64,000 nucleotides of DNA from Burkholderia paludis (GTDB lineage: Bacteria; Pseudomonadota; Gammaproteobacteria; Burkholderiales; Burkholderiaceae): positions 1-64,000 of the forward strand of contig NZ_JPGL01000046.1 in assembly GCF_000732615.1 (NCBI RefSeq). Reading direction: 5' to 3'. How positions within the stretch are numbered: position 1 is the stretch's first letter; each line of letters begins with the position of its first letter. A model generated the notes under the pieces. It was not told the origin of the DNA. It did not search any database and saw only the letters and a program-made list of their open reading frames with translations. The position numbers and the translations under genes were made by a program. Below, piece after piece: positions 39,007 through 48,523 of the stretch.

Positions 39007-40614
39007 TTACTCGACGTGCGGCGGTTGCTCGAACGTGTGGAAGGGAGCCGGGCTCGGCACCGTCCACTCGAGGCCCGTCGCGCCATCCCACGGCTTGTCC
39101 GACGCCTTTTCCAGCTCGCCGCCGCCACGGTAGGCCGGCAGCGCGACCGCGAACAGGAAGTACACCTGCGCGAGGCCGAAGCCGAATGCGCCGATCGTCG
39201 CCACCTGGTTGAAGTCCGTGAACTGCGCCGGGTAATCCGCATAGCGGCGCGGCATGCCCGCGAGACCGACGAAGTGCATCGGGAAGAACGTCAGGTTGAA
39301 GAAGATCATCGACGCCCAGAAGTGGATCTTGCCGCGCGTCTCGTTGTACATCCAGCCCGTCCACTTCGGCGCCCAGTAGTACCAGCCCGAGAACAGCGCG
39401 AACAGCGAGCCCGCCACCAGCACGTAGTGGAAGTGCGCCACCACGAAGTAGGTGCCGTGATACTGGATGTCGAGCGGCGCCATCGCGAGCATCAGGCCCG
39501 TCAGGCCGCCGAACGTGAACACGAACAGGAAGCCGATCGCGAACAGCATCGGGGTTTCGAACGTCATCGAGCCGCGCCACATCGTCGCGAGCCAGTTGAA
39601 CACCTTCACGCCGGTCGGCACCGCGATCAGCATCGTCGCGTACATGAAGAACAGCTGGCCGGTGACCGGCATGCCCGTCGCGAACATGTGGTGCGCCCAG
39701 ACCATGAACGACAGGATCGCGATCGACGCCGTCGCGTACACCATCGAGCTGTAGCCGAACAGCGTCTTGCGCGCGAACGCCGGGATCACCTGCGACACGA
39801 TCCCGAACGCCGGCAGAATCATGATGTACACCTCGGGGTGGCCGAAGAACCAGAAGATGTGCTGGTACATCACCGGATCGCCGCCGCCCGCCGCGTTGAA
39901 GAACGACGTGCCGAAGTGGCGGTCGAACAGCACCATCGTGATCGCGCCTGCCAGGACCGGCATCACGGCGATCAGCAGGTAGGCGGTGATCAGCCACGTC
40001 CATGCGAACATCGGCATCTTCATCAGCGTCATGCCCGGCGCGCGCATGTTCAGGATCGTCACGACGATGTTGATCCCGCCCATGATCGACGACGCGCCCA
40101 TGATGTGCACCGCGAAGATCGCGAAGTCCATGCCCGGGCCCATCTGCGTCGACAGCGGCGCATACAGCGTCCAGCCGGCGGCCGTCGCGCCGCCCGGCGC
40201 GAAGAACGAGCCGACCAGCAGCACGGCCGCGACCGGCAGCAGCCAGAAGCTGAAGTTGTTCATCCGCGCGAACGCCATGTCGGATGCGCCGATCTGCAGC
40301 GGGATCATCCAGTTCGCGAAGCCGACGAACGCCGGCATGATCGCGCCGAACACCATGATCAGGCCGTGCATCGTCGTGAGTTCGTTGAAGAACTCCGGAC
40401 GCATGATCTGCAGGCCCGGTTCGAACAGCTCGGCCCGGATCGCGAGCGCCATCACGCCGCCCGACAGGAACATGATGAACGAGAACAACAGGTACAGCGT
40501 ACCGATGTCCTTGTGGTTGGTGGCGAACAGCCAGCGCCGCCAGCCATGCGGCATTTCGTGCGCGTGGTCGTCGTGCGCGTGGTCCGCGGCTACGTCGTGC
40601 CCGATGCTAGACAT
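39007..40614 (-). CDS. ctaD: Cytochrome c oxidase subunit I
   Basis: Catalytic subunit with heme a, heme a3 and CuB, 535 residues and 12 helices. Motifs: LTTMHGLIMVFGAIMPAFVGF (heme a His), FWFFGHPEVYIMILPAFG (CuB His and the cross-linked Tyr), HHMFATGM (CuB histidines) and VVAHFHYVL (heme ligands). The extended N-terminus (about 25 residues, histidine-rich HDVAADHAHDDHAHEMPHG) could bind metal. It follows ctaC by 43 bases. Confidence 0.97.
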   Translation of the reverse strand: MSSIGHDVAADHAHDDHAHEMPHGWRRWLFATNHKDIGTLYLLFSFIMFLSGGVMALAIRAELFEPGLQIMRPEFFNELTTMHGLIMVFGAIMPAFVGFANWMIPLQIGASDMAFARMNNFSFWLLPVAAVLLVGSFFAPGGATAAGWTLYAPLSTQMGPGMDFAIFAVHIMGASSIMGGINIVVTILNMRAPGMTLMKMPMFAWTWLITAYLLIAVMPVLAGAITMVLFDRHFGTSFFNAAGGGDPVMYQHIFWFFGHPEVYIMILPAFGIVSQVIPAFARKTLFGYSSMVYATASIAILSFMVWAHHMFATGMPVTGQLFFMYATMLIAVPTGVKVFNWLATMWRGSMTFETPMLFAIGFLFVFTFGGLTGLMLAMAPLDIQYHGTYFVVAHFHYVLVAGSLFALFSGWYYWAPKWTGWMYNETRGKIHFWASMIFFNLTFFPMHFVGLAGMPRRYADYPAQFTDFNQVATIGAFGFGLAQVYFLFAVALPAYRGGGELEKASDKPWDGATGLEWTVPSPAPFHTFEQPPHVE

Positions 40615-40657
40615 GAGAATCTCCTAATGCGAATACGTCGACTAACTCAGCGACACG

Positions 40658-42220
40658 TCAAGCCGCCGGACCGATCTCGACACGCCGGGCTTCCTTCGCG
40701 TCAGCCCCGCCCGTGATCGTTTCCGGTTTTTTGAGAATAATGTGGTCTTCCGCCACGCCTGCTGCCTTCAGCGCATCGCGCACGGCTTGCGCGCGATGCT
40801 TGGCCAGTTCGGCATTCGCGCCGGACGAGCCCGTCTGGTCGGTAAAGCCCGACAGCGCGAGCTTCGCGTCCGGATGTGCCTTCGCATAGTCGGCCGCGGC
40901 GGCGATCGCCGCCTTCGCGTCGGCCGGCAGCACGCTCTTGCCGGTCTCGAAGTAGATCGTCGACAGCGCGGTCGAAGCCGCCGGCTGCTCGGCTGCGCCC
41001 GACGCGGCCTGCTCCGGCGCCGAAGCCGCCTCGGCCGGCGCTGCCGCGCCTGCCGTGTCTTCCGGCATCTTGCCGTTGCGCGCGTCAGCCACTTGCTTCG
41101 GCTGCAGCAGGTCGTTCTTGTGGTTGCCCCACGAATTGCGCTCGTACGTGATGACCGAGGCGATGTCGAGATCCGACAGCGACGCCCACGAGGGCATCGC
41201 GCCCTTGCCGTGCAGCACGCGCTCGACGTGGCCGGCGATCGGGCCGTTCACGATCGCGCTGCCGTCCATGGCCGGGAATGCGCCGAGGCCCTTGCCGTTC
41301 ACCTGGTGGCAGGCCGCGCAGTTCGCCTTGTAGACGTCCTCGCCGTGCGCGACGAGTTCGGCCATCGTGTAGACCTTGTTCGGATCGACCGCCGCGCTGG
41401 CCAGCTTGGCCTTCTGCGCGGTCACCCACTTCGCGTAGTCGTCTTCCGACAGGACTTCGACGACGACCGGCATGTACGCGTGCTCCTTGCCGCACAGCTC
41501 GGTACAGAAACCGCGGAAGGTGCCGACCTTGTCGGCCTTGAACCACGTGTCGCGCACGAAGCCCGGGATCGCATCCTGCTTCACGCCGAACGCGGGCACG
41601 TACCACGAGTGGACGACGTCGTTCGCGGTCGTGATGATGCGGATCTTCTTGTTGACCGGCACGACGAGCGGGTTGTCGACTTCCTGCAGATAGGTGTCGG
41701 TGATCGGCGTCTTGCCCATCACTTCGTCGCGCGGGGTGCTGAGCGTCGACAGGAAGCCGATGCCCTCGCCCGGGCCCTTCACGTAGTCGTAGCCCCACTT
41801 CCACTGGTAGCCGGTGACCTTGATCGTGAGATCGGCGTTCGTCGTGTCCTTCATCGCGACGACGGCCTTCGTCGCCGGCAGCGCCATCAGCACGACGATG
41901 ATGAACGGCACGATCGTCCAGATGATTTCGACGGTCGTGCTTTCATGGAAATTGGCGGCCTTGTGGCCTTTGGATTTGCGGTGCGCGAAGATCGAATAGA
42001 ACATCACGCCGAACACGCCGACGAAGATCACCGTACACAGGATCAGCATCATCGTGTGGAGATCGTAGAGCTCCTCGGCGATCTTCGTGACAGGCGGCTG
42101 AAAGTTGATCTCGTTGACGCGGGGGCCGCCCGGGCTATCACCGACCGCCAGGGCGGCACCGGCAAAGAGCAGTCCGCTGCATGCCAGCACACCCGTGAGG
42201 GCTCGCTTGATTGTTTTCAT
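40658..42220 (-). CDS. ctaC: Cytochrome c oxidase subunit II fused to cytochrome c and OmpA-like domains
   Basis: 520-residue electron-entry subunit. After a signal/N-terminal segment come two helices (about 57-79 and 97-117) and the CuA cupredoxin domain with His204, Cys239, Glu241, Cys243, His247 and Met250. A cytochrome c domain follows (about 285-375, heme motif CAACH at 301-305, Met342 a likely axial ligand). After an Ala/Glu/Pro-rich linker (about 386-416) the protein ends with an OmpA-like peptidoglycan-binding domain (about 418-520: GFTDQTGSSGANAELAKHR, Asp461 and Arg476 at the diaminopimelate-binding positions). Fusion to cytochrome c is common in caa3 enzymes; the OmpA part is unusual. 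Start ATG at 42220 with AAGGATG upstream. Confidence 0.95.
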   Translation of the reverse strand: MKTIKRALTGVLACSGLLFAGAALAVGDSPGGPRVNEINFQPPVTKIAEELYDLHTMMLILCTVIFVGVFGVMFYSIFAHRKSKGHKAANFHESTTVEIIWTIVPFIIVVLMALPATKAVVAMKDTTNADLTIKVTGYQWKWGYDYVKGPGEGIGFLSTLSTPRDEVMGKTPITDTYLQEVDNPLVVPVNKKIRIITTANDVVHSWYVPAFGVKQDAIPGFVRDTWFKADKVGTFRGFCTELCGKEHAYMPVVVEVLSEDDYAKWVTAQKAKLASAAVDPNKVYTMAELVAHGEDVYKANCAACHQVNGKGLGAFPAMDGSAIVNGPIAGHVERVLHGKGAMPSWASLSDLDIASVITYERNSWGNHKNDLLQPKQVADARNGKMPEDTAGAAAPAEAASAPEQAASGAAEQPAASTALSTIYFETGKSVLPADAKAAIAAAADYAKAHPDAKLALSGFTDQTGSSGANAELAKHRAQAVRDALKAAGVAEDHIILKKPETITGGADAKEARRVEIGPAA

Positions 42221-42303
42221 AGCATCCTTACCCAAAATTTCCATTCAAACCCTCCCCCCCGTCGCAAGCCGCCGGCCAGTACCGGCCCGGCGCCCGCGCC
42301 TCG

Positions 42304-42789
42304 TCAGCCGCAGCGCCTGAGCGACACGCGCAGTTCGTCGGCGAACTGCGCGCGCTTGTACTGCGCGAGATGCTGCCCGATTACGACGGTCTGCCCGCGC
42401 GATACCAGCCGAATCGGATCGCGTGGCGTCGCGCCCGGCTCGACCCGCACCCAGCGCGGGTTGAATTCGATCTGCGTGAGCCGATCCGCATCCATCCGTT
42501 CGATCACGAGCCGGTGCGGAAACAGCCTGATGCGCTCGTAATCGACCGCATGGCGAGCATAGATCGCAAATGCGACACCCACCGCCAGCAACTCGATTCC
42601 GGTGAAGGGCATGACGAGCCAGGCTCCACGCCACGTCAGCAATGCCGCGATCACCAGCGAAAAGCCCGCGAGCGACGCGTAAAACAGCACGAACTGGCGC
42701 GGCGACACCGAACAGTTGCGTTTGATCAGCCAGTCTTCGAGGACCGGCTCGCCGTTCGTCGTCTCCGCCAAAACCGTCGCTGCTTCCAT
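42304..42789 (-). CDS. DUF2244 membrane protein
   Basis: 161-residue protein with two central helices (about 35-75) and a C-terminal soluble part beginning VDYERIRLFPHRLVIERMDADR, the DUF2244 pattern. ATG at 42789 is chosen because GAGG precedes it; the frame is open further upstream through the promoter. First gene of the oxidase operon, 83 bases before ctaC, suggesting a role in oxidase biogenesis. Confidence 0.82.
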   Translation of the reverse strand: MEAATVLAETTNGEPVLEDWLIKRNCSVSPRQFVLFYASLAGFSLVIAALLTWRGAWLVMPFTGIELLAVGVAFAIYARHAVDYERIRLFPHRLVIERMDADRLTQIEFNPRWVRVEPGATPRDPIRLVSRGQTVVIGQHLAQYKRAQFADELRVSLRRCG

Positions 42790-42877
42790 CGCCGCCTCAC
42801 GCGAATGGCATGCGATGCATGCCTGCATCGGACTCGCCGTCCCGTATTGCGGGGACCCCGGGATGACAAGCTGACGC

Positions 42878-42906
42878 ATTATAGGCGGGTTCAATGGCAT
42901 CCACAA
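42878..42906 (-). promoter_or_regulatory. Promoter of the cytochrome oxidase operon
   Basis: On the minus strand TTGTGG (42906-42901), 17 bases, TATAAT (42883-42878, perfect). The start would be near 42871, about 80 bases before the DUF2244 ATG. Confidence 0.65.
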
Positions 42907-43023
42907 GCAAGCGCCTATCGCCCCGCAAGCCAAGCGCGACAAGCTTTCCGGCCGTTTTTGGCGCCTATTCGACCCCGCTTTGCGCTGCTAATTTCAGACA
43001 TAACAAAACCCCTCTTTACCGCT

Positions 43024-43998
43024 TTACCGATTCTTCGGACGACCTTTTCCGATGTCCTCGATACGCACGATCCCGTGCCCTTCGGCGGTCGTGCGCGGCA
43101 CGGCCTTCCACGCGTGGCCGTAGATCACTTCGAAGGTCAGGGCAATCGTGCCGTCCGCGCGCCGGCGCGCCTCCAGCGCGTCGCCGAGGGCCGCGCGAAA
43201 GCGCCGCGTCGCGCGCTGCGGCGCGGCCCGGTCGAACGGGTAGGCGCCCCAGCGGCGCACGTCGGCCAGCAGGGAGTCGGGGGATTTGTAGGTGACGGTC
43301 AGCACTTCCTGATCCATCACGGGAATCTCGAAGCCGCTCTCGACGAGCATGTCGCCGAGGTCGTGCATGTCGACGAAATCGATCACGCGCGCGCCGGGCG
43401 GCGCGATGCCGAGCGCCGCCTCGGCGTCCGCGCAGGCCGCGCGCAGTTCGCGCAGCGTGTCGGGGCCGAGCGTGCTGAACATCAGCAGCCCGTTCACGCG
43501 CAGCACGCGCTGCCACTCGGGCAGCACCGCATCGGGGCGCGAATGCCAGTGGAGCGCGAGATTCGACCAGATCAGGTCGAACGCGCCACCCGCGAACGGC
43601 AGCGCGGCGAAATCGGCCTGCGCGACGCGCGGGCCGCGCTGACCCAGCGCGCGGCCGAGCGAGGCCGGCAGCCAGCGGCGCCAGCTCGCCTGCTCGACCT
43701 CGCGCTGGCCGGCTCGCGCGAGCATCGCGCCGGACAGGTCGACGCCGAACACGGGCGCCTCCGGAAAGCGCGCGCGCAGCGCCGGCAGATCGTCGCCCGG
43801 GCCGCAGCCCGCGTCGAGCACCGCCGTGGGGCTCACCTTGATGTATTCGAGGCGCTCGTTCATCCGTTGCGCGATCTCGCGCGGCAGGAATGCGACCGCG
43901 TCGAAGGTGGCGGCGCGGCGATCGAAGATCCGCCGCAGGCGCCTTGCGTCATTGGCCGGACGGCCGGTTGAAGTCGAAGCTGGGGACATGTCGGGCAC
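43024..43998 (-). CDS. bioC: BioC-like SAM-dependent methyltransferase
   Basis: 324-residue class I methyltransferase. Motif I VLDAGCGPGDD binds SAM; WSNLALHWHSRPDAVLPEWQRVLRVNGLLMFSTLGPDTLREL is the characteristic BioC segment. BioC methylates malonyl-ACP to start pimeloyl synthesis for biotin. It is longer than E. coli BioC (251 residues), and no bio genes adjoin, so the biotin role is probable but unproven. The ATG at 43998 or 43989 could start it. Confidence 0.78.
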   Translation of the reverse strand: MPDMSPASTSTGRPANDARRLRRIFDRRAATFDAVAFLPREIAQRMNERLEYIKVSPTAVLDAGCGPGDDLPALRARFPEAPVFGVDLSGAMLARAGQREVEQASWRRWLPASLGRALGQRGPRVAQADFAALPFAGGAFDLIWSNLALHWHSRPDAVLPEWQRVLRVNGLLMFSTLGPDTLRELRAACADAEAALGIAPPGARVIDFVDMHDLGDMLVESGFEIPVMDQEVLTVTYKSPDSLLADVRRWGAYPFDRAAPQRATRRFRAALGDALEARRRADGTIALTFEVIYGHAWKAVPRTTAEGHGIVRIEDIGKGRPKNR

Positions 43999-44070
43999 AC
44001 TGGCGAAGAGCCCGAAGTATACTCGCTCGCCCCGCCTGCTTCATTGAAGCGGGGTGTCAGGAGTGTTGCG

Positions 44071-44874
44071 ATGATCCGCCGTTCCGCTCCGCGCACGATG
44101 CGCGTCGTTTTGTCGCAGGTTCGCGTACTGGCCGTGCGCGTCGCCGCGGTCGCGCTGCCCAATCGCTGCGCACTGTGCGGCAATTTGTCACACACCTCGA
44201 TTTGCGGTGCGTGCGACGCCGCGTACTGGAACGAGGCGCGGCTGCGCTGCGGCGTCTGCGCGTTGCCGCTGGGCGTCGGGCAGCCGCGTTCGCGCGCGCC
44301 CCGCGGCGCTCAGGCCGGCGCCGGCCGTGCGGCCGCGTACCGGTGCGACGCGTGCCGCACGGCGGCGCCGCCGTTCGACGCGACGCTCGCGCTGGCGGAT
44401 TACCGCGCGCCGCTCGACGGGCTCGCGCGCGGCCTGAAGTTTCACGGCCGGCTCGCGCTCGGCGCCGAATTCGCGGCACGGCTCGCCCGGCTGATCGACG
44501 ATACGCCCGGCGCCGGCGGCTTCGACCTGGTCGCGCCCGTGCCGCTGTCGCACCGGCGGCTGGTCGCGCGCGGCTACAACCAGGCGTGGGCGATCGCGCG
44601 TCCGCTCGCACGGCGACTCGGCGTGCGCGCGGACGCGGCGCTGCTCGCCCGCGTCGCCGACACCGCGCCGCAGTCGCGGCTCGACCGGCTCGCCCGGCGC
44701 GACAACGTGATGGCGGCATTCGCGGTGGCGGGCGGCGTCGCCGGCCGCCATGTCGCGCTCGTCGACGACGTGATGACGTCCGGCGCGACGCTCGCGGCCG
44801 CCGCGCAGGCGCTGAAGGCGGCAGGCGCCGCGCGCGTGACGAATCTGGTTGCGCTGCGCACCGCCAGGGATTAA
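44071..44874 (+). CDS. comF: ComF family protein (phosphoribosyltransferase-like)
   Basis: 267-residue protein: an N-terminal four-cysteine zinc-binding region (CALCGNL, CGACDAAY, CGVCALPLG, CDACRTA) and a C-terminal PRTase domain with the PRPP motif VALVDDVMTSGATL. ComF takes part in DNA uptake for natural transformation. ATG at 44071 has AGGAG 8 bases upstream and is preferred to the earlier TTG. Divergent from the bioC-like gene. Confidence 0.9.
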   Translation: MIRRSAPRTMRVVLSQVRVLAVRVAAVALPNRCALCGNLSHTSICGACDAAYWNEARLRCGVCALPLGVGQPRSRAPRGAQAGAGRAAAYRCDACRTAAPPFDATLALADYRAPLDGLARGLKFHGRLALGAEFAARLARLIDDTPGAGGFDLVAPVPLSHRRLVARGYNQAWAIARPLARRLGVRADAALLARVADTAPQSRLDRLARRDNVMAAFAVAGGVAGRHVALVDDVMTSGATLAAAAQALKAAGAARVTNLVALRTARD

Positions 44875-44980
44875 TTAGATAGGAGGCCGGCCGCCGGAAC
44901 GCGGCGCCGGCCGTCACGAACCGGCCGGCCGGGAACGCGCGCGCAACGCGCCGCCCCGGCCGGCCCAGCCAAACCGAAAC

Positions 44981-45451
44981 ATGTTCAACGTCGTTCTCGT
45001 CGCGCCCGAAATTCCGCCGAACACCGGCAACGTGATCCGCCTGTGCGCCAACACGGGCGCGCGCCTGCACCTGATCGAGCCGCTCGGCTTCCCGCTCGAC
45101 GACGCGCGGATGCGGCGCGCCGGCCTCGACTATCACGAGTATGCGCAGATGCGCGTGCATCGCGACTGGGACGCGTTCGTCACGGCGGAAACGCCCGATC
45201 CCGCGCGCATGTTCGCGTTCACGACCCGCGGCTCGGGCCGCTTCCACGATCATGCGTTCCTGCCCGGCGACTGGTTCGTGTTCGGCTCGGAAACGCGCGG
45301 CCTGCCCGCCGAGCTGCTCGAGCGCTTTCCGGGCGAACAACGCGTGCGGCTGCCGATGCGGCCGGACAACCGCAGCCTGAACCTGTCGAACACGGTCGCG
45401 GTGGTCGTGTTCGAAGCCTGGCGCCAGGCCGGCTTCGAAGGCGGCGCCTGA
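44981..45451 (+). CDS. trmL: tRNA (cytidine(34)-2'-O)-methyltransferase
   Basis: 156-residue SPOUT-class enzyme that 2'-O-methylates the wobble base of leucine tRNAs. The trefoil-knot signature is complete: MFNVVLVAPEIPPNTGNVIRLCANTG at the N-terminus, FVFGSETRGLP and the C-terminal RSLNLSNTVAVVVFEAWRQ. Its length fits the TrmL family. Confidence 0.95.
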   Translation: MFNVVLVAPEIPPNTGNVIRLCANTGARLHLIEPLGFPLDDARMRRAGLDYHEYAQMRVHRDWDAFVTAETPDPARMFAFTTRGSGRFHDHAFLPGDWFVFGSETRGLPAELLERFPGEQRVRLPMRPDNRSLNLSNTVAVVVFEAWRQAGFEGGA

Positions 45452-45475
45452 CGCACGCGCCGCCCGCCGGCCGGC

Positions 45476-46000
45476 TCAGGCCCGCACGAGCCGCGCGCGA
45501 TACAGGTCGTAAATGTCGGGGGAAAAGCACGCGAACAACACGCGTGCGAGGTTCGGCGCTTGCGGCAGCATGTCGGCGACGGTGCCGACCGCGATGCCGA
45601 CGGCCTCTTCAGCCGGATAGCGGTAGATGCCGCAACTGATCGCCGGGAACGCGATCGACGTCGCCGCGACCTCCTCGGCCAGTTCGATCGCCCGCCGGTA
45701 GCACGACGCGAGCAGGTCGGCCTCGCCGCGCCCGCCGCCGTACCACACGGGCCCGACGGCATGGATCACGTAGCGCGCCGGCAGCCCGTGCCCGCGCGTG
45801 AGCTTCGCGTCGCCCGTCGCGCAGCCGCCGAGCATGCGGCATTCGGCGAGCAGGCCGGGGCCGGCCGCCCGGTGGATCGCGCCGTCGACGCCGCCGCCGC
45901 CCAGCAGCGAACCGTTCGCGGCGTTGACGATCGCGTCGACCTCGAGCGTGGTGATGTCGACGACCTGTGCGTCGAGCGTAGTGGAACCGATCTGCAGCAT
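45476..46000 (-). CDS. Macrodomain protein (O-acetyl-ADP-ribose deacetylase)
   Basis: 174-residue single macrodomain of the MacroD/YmdB type, hydrolysing O-acetyl-ADP-ribose or ADP-ribosyl-carboxylates. ADP-ribose loop residues [22 protein letters not shown] are complete, with VIHAVGPVW and [12 protein letters not shown]. The ATG at 46000 has GGGAGG upstream; the open frame beyond is a shadow of gpsA. Convergent with trmL. Confidence 0.93.
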   Translation of the reverse strand: MLQIGSTTLDAQVVDITTLEVDAIVNAANGSLLGGGGVDGAIHRAAGPGLLAECRMLGGCATGDAKLTRGHGLPARYVIHAVGPVWYGGGRGEADLLASCYRRAIELAEEVAATSIAFPAISCGIYRYPAEEAVGIAVGTVADMLPQAPNLARVLFACFSPDIYDLYRARLVRA

Positions 46001-46095
46001 GACACCCTCCCGGAGCGCCGGAGACCGTTCAAGCGTAGCGCGCTTCGACGCCGCGCGCCCGATGCGCGCGCCGCGCCCGGCGGCGCTGCCCGGCG

Positions 46096-47094
46096 CTACT
46101 CGGCGCGCGCGTCGCGCCGCAGCAGGCCGCTGACGGCGTCGCGCGGCGCGATGCCGTCGAACAGCACGCCGCACACGGCTTCGGTGATCGGCATTTCGAT
46201 CGACTGCGCGCGCGCGATCGCCAGCACGGCTTGCGCGCAGCGCACGCCTTCGGCCACGTGACCGAGGGCGGCGAGGATGTCGTCGAGCGTGCGGCCGGCC
46301 GCCAGTTGCAGGCCGACCGTGCGGTTGCGCGACAGGTCGCCCGTCGCGGTGAGGATCAGGTCGCCGAGGCCGGTGAGGCCCGTGAAGGTTTCCGCGCGGC
46401 CGCCAAGCGCGACGCCCAGCCGCGACATTTCGGCGAGCCCGCGCGTAATCAGCGCGGCCCGCGCGTTCAGCCCGAGGCCGAGGCCGTCGGCAATGCCGGT
46501 CGCGATCGCCAGCACGTTCTTCACCGCGCCGCCGACCTCGACGCCGACCACGTCGTCGCCCGTATAGATCCGCATCGCGCCGTGATGGAACGCGGCGAGC
46601 GTGCGCTCGCGGCAGGCGGCGGACGCGCTCGCCACCGTCAGCGCGACGGGCAGCGACAGCCCGACCTCCCGCGCGAAGCTTGGCCCCGACAGCACGCCGT
46701 TGCTGTGCTGTTCGGGCAACTCGGCCGCGATCACCTGATGCGGCAGCAGATGCGTGTCGGCCTCGAAGCCCTTGCAGACCCAGACGACGTGCGCGGGCAC
46801 GCAGCCCGCGTCGCGCATCGCGCGACACAGCGTGCGCAGCCCGGCCACGGGCGCGGCGATCACGCACAGCGCATCGTCCGCGGCGCCATGCGCGAGCGCG
46901 GCGCCGAGATCGGCGTCGTAGCGCAGCGCGTCGGGCAGCGCGATGCCGTCCAGATAGCGGGAATTCTCGTGCCGGGCCTGCAGCCCGGCGATGAGCGCGG
47001 CGTCGCGCGCCCACAGAAGCGTATCGTGCCGCGCGGCCAGATGGCCCGCGAGCGCGGTGCCCCAGGCACCGGCGCCGAGAACGGCTACTTTCAT
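46096..47094 (-). CDS. gpsA: Glycerol-3-phosphate dehydrogenase [NAD(P)+]
   Basis: Makes glycerol-3-phosphate for phospholipids from dihydroxyacetone phosphate. 332 residues with the Rossmann motif [30 protein letters not shown], the catalytic lysine in [13 protein letters not shown] and [10 protein letters not shown]. Start MKVAVLG at 47094. It follows secB by 25 bases, the usual grxC-secB-gpsA order of proteobacteria. Confidence 0.96.
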   Translation of the reverse strand: MKVAVLGAGAWGTALAGHLAARHDTLLWARDAALIAGLQARHENSRYLDGIALPDALRYDADLGAALAHGAADDALCVIAAPVAGLRTLCRAMRDAGCVPAHVVWVCKGFEADTHLLPHQVIAAELPEQHSNGVLSGPSFAREVGLSLPVALTVASASAACRERTLAAFHHGAMRIYTGDDVVGVEVGGAVKNVLAIATGIADGLGLGLNARAALITRGLAEMSRLGVALGGRAETFTGLTGLGDLILTATGDLSRNRTVGLQLAAGRTLDDILAALGHVAEGVRCAQAVLAIARAQSIEMPITEAVCGVLFDGIAPRDAVSGLLRRDARAE

Positions 47095-47119
47095 ACCCAG
47101 CACCGGTCCGCGTTCAACG

Positions 47120-47602
47120 TCAGTTCAGCGTCGTGCCGTTCGGCGCGCCGGCGGCGGCGCCAGCCTGCTGCTGAAGCTGCGCGAGACGCTGCTCGTAGAG
47201 CGCCTGGAAGTTGATTTCCGCCAGATGGATCGGCGGGAAGCCCGCGCGCGTGATCGCATCGGCGATGTTCGAACGCAGGTACGGGAACAGGATCGTCGGG
47301 CAGGCGATGCCGACCAGCGGGTCGAGCTGTTCGTCCGGAATGTTGCGGATGTCGAAAATGCCGGCCTGCTTCGCTTCGATCAGGAACGCGACCTTGTCCT
47401 TCACCTTCGCGGTGACGGTACCCGACACGACGACTTCGAACACGCTTTCCGCGAGGCGGTCGGCCTTGACGTCGACTTCGACTTCAACCGACGGCATGTC
47501 CTGCTCGAGGAAGATCGCCGGCGAATTCGGCTGCTCGAGCGACATATCCTTCAGGTAGACGCGCTGGATGTTGAAGAACGGTTGGTTTTCGACGTCGGAC
47601 AT
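47120..47602 (-). CDS. secB: Protein-export chaperone SecB
   Basis: 160-residue tetrameric chaperone that keeps preproteins unfolded and hands them to SecA. Typical segments: [19 protein letters not shown] at the start, [27 protein letters not shown] and [32 protein letters not shown]. Located between grxC and gpsA, as expected. Confidence 0.97.
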   Translation of the reverse strand: MSDVENQPFFNIQRVYLKDMSLEQPNSPAIFLEQDMPSVEVEVDVKADRLAESVFEVVVSGTVTAKVKDKVAFLIEAKQAGIFDIRNIPDEQLDPLVGIACPTILFPYLRSNIADAITRAGFPPIHLAEINFQALYEQRLAQLQQQAGAAAGAPNGTTLN

Positions 47603-47709
47603 GGTGTTTCCCTAAAAATGGTGACGGAGCGGCCCGGCTTCTCGCCGGCCGCCACGGATGAATCCTGCGCGCTCAAGCCGCGGCGCGGCCGGCGGCCATT
47701 CTGCCCTAA

Positions 47710-47970
47710 TCAGGCCGCTTGCAGAAGCGGTACGAGGCCGCCTTCGCGGTCGAGCTTCGACAGATCGTCGTAACCGCCGACGTGCGTGTCGCCGATATAG
47801 ATCTGCGGCACCGTGCGGCGCCCCGTGCGCGTCATCATTTCCTCGCGGCGGGTCGGATCGCGGTCGATCAGCACCTTTTCGATCTGCTCGACGCCGCGCA
47901 GCTTCAGCAGGCGCTCGGCCTGAATGCAATACGGGCACACCTGCGTGCTGTACATGACAACCTTGTTCAC
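47710..47970 (-). CDS. grxC: Glutaredoxin 3
   Basis: 86-residue dithiol glutaredoxin using glutathione to reduce disulfides. Active site CPYC (Cys12, Cys15), with the glutathione-binding TVPQIYIG and GGYDD. GTG at 47970 has AAGGAG upstream and overlaps the rhodanese stop by 3-4 bases, implying coupling. The longer frame upstream is not conserved. Confidence 0.95.
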   Translation of the reverse strand: MNKVVMYSTQVCPYCIQAERLLKLRGVEQIEKVLIDRDPTRREEMMTRTGRRTVPQIYIGDTHVGGYDDLSKLDREGGLVPLLQAA

Positions 47971-48389
47971 TTCGCCACTCCTTGTTTGACGACCGGCATC
48001 CCGGCCTGCTGCCATGCGGCCACGCCGCCCTCGAGCACGTGCACCTCGGCGTAGCCCGCCGCCTCGACCTCGCGCGCCGCCTTCTGCGACTGCTGGCCGT
48101 TCTGGCACACGAGCAGCACGGGCGTGCTCTTGTTCTTCGCGACCTGCGCGATCTTCGCGCCGATCTCGCCCGCCGCGACCTGACGCGCCGACGGCAGGTG
48201 GCCGGCGGCGAAATCGGACGCGGCGCGCACGTCGATCACGACCGCGTTGCGGCGGTTGATGAGTTGCGTGGCCTCCGCGGCCGACAGGCCACCACGGCCG
48301 CGGCGCAGCGCGGGCCAGGCTAGCAGGCCGCCGGATACCACCAGGATCGCGATGAGGGCCAGGTTCGTGTAATCGGTAAAGAACGTCAC
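47967..48389 (-). CDS. Membrane-anchored rhodanese-like protein
   Basis: 140 residues: an N-terminal transmembrane helix (about 8-27) and a single rhodanese domain with the active-site cysteine in VLLVCQNGQQSQKAA and the fold motif VVIDVRAASDFAAGHLPSARQVA. This is the YibN-like protein regularly found before grxC-secB. GTG start at 48389. First gene of the rhodanese-grxC-secB-gpsA run. Confidence 0.92.
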   Translation of the reverse strand: MTFFTDYTNLALIAILVVSGGLLAWPALRRGRGGLSAAEATQLINRRNAVVIDVRAASDFAAGHLPSARQVAAGEIGAKIAQVAKNKSTPVLLVCQNGQQSQKAAREVEAAGYAEVHVLEGGVAAWQQAGMPVVKQGVAK

Positions 48390-48523
48390 GGAATTCCGCC
48401 GGAAAAAGAGAAATCGGATAAGGACAATCCCGCCATTATAAAATAACCGTCTTGCGCGATGGCGGGCCCGGGTCGGGTCCCGCGCGACGCGCACCGCTTC
48501 CTTCACTACCGACCGCAAGATCC

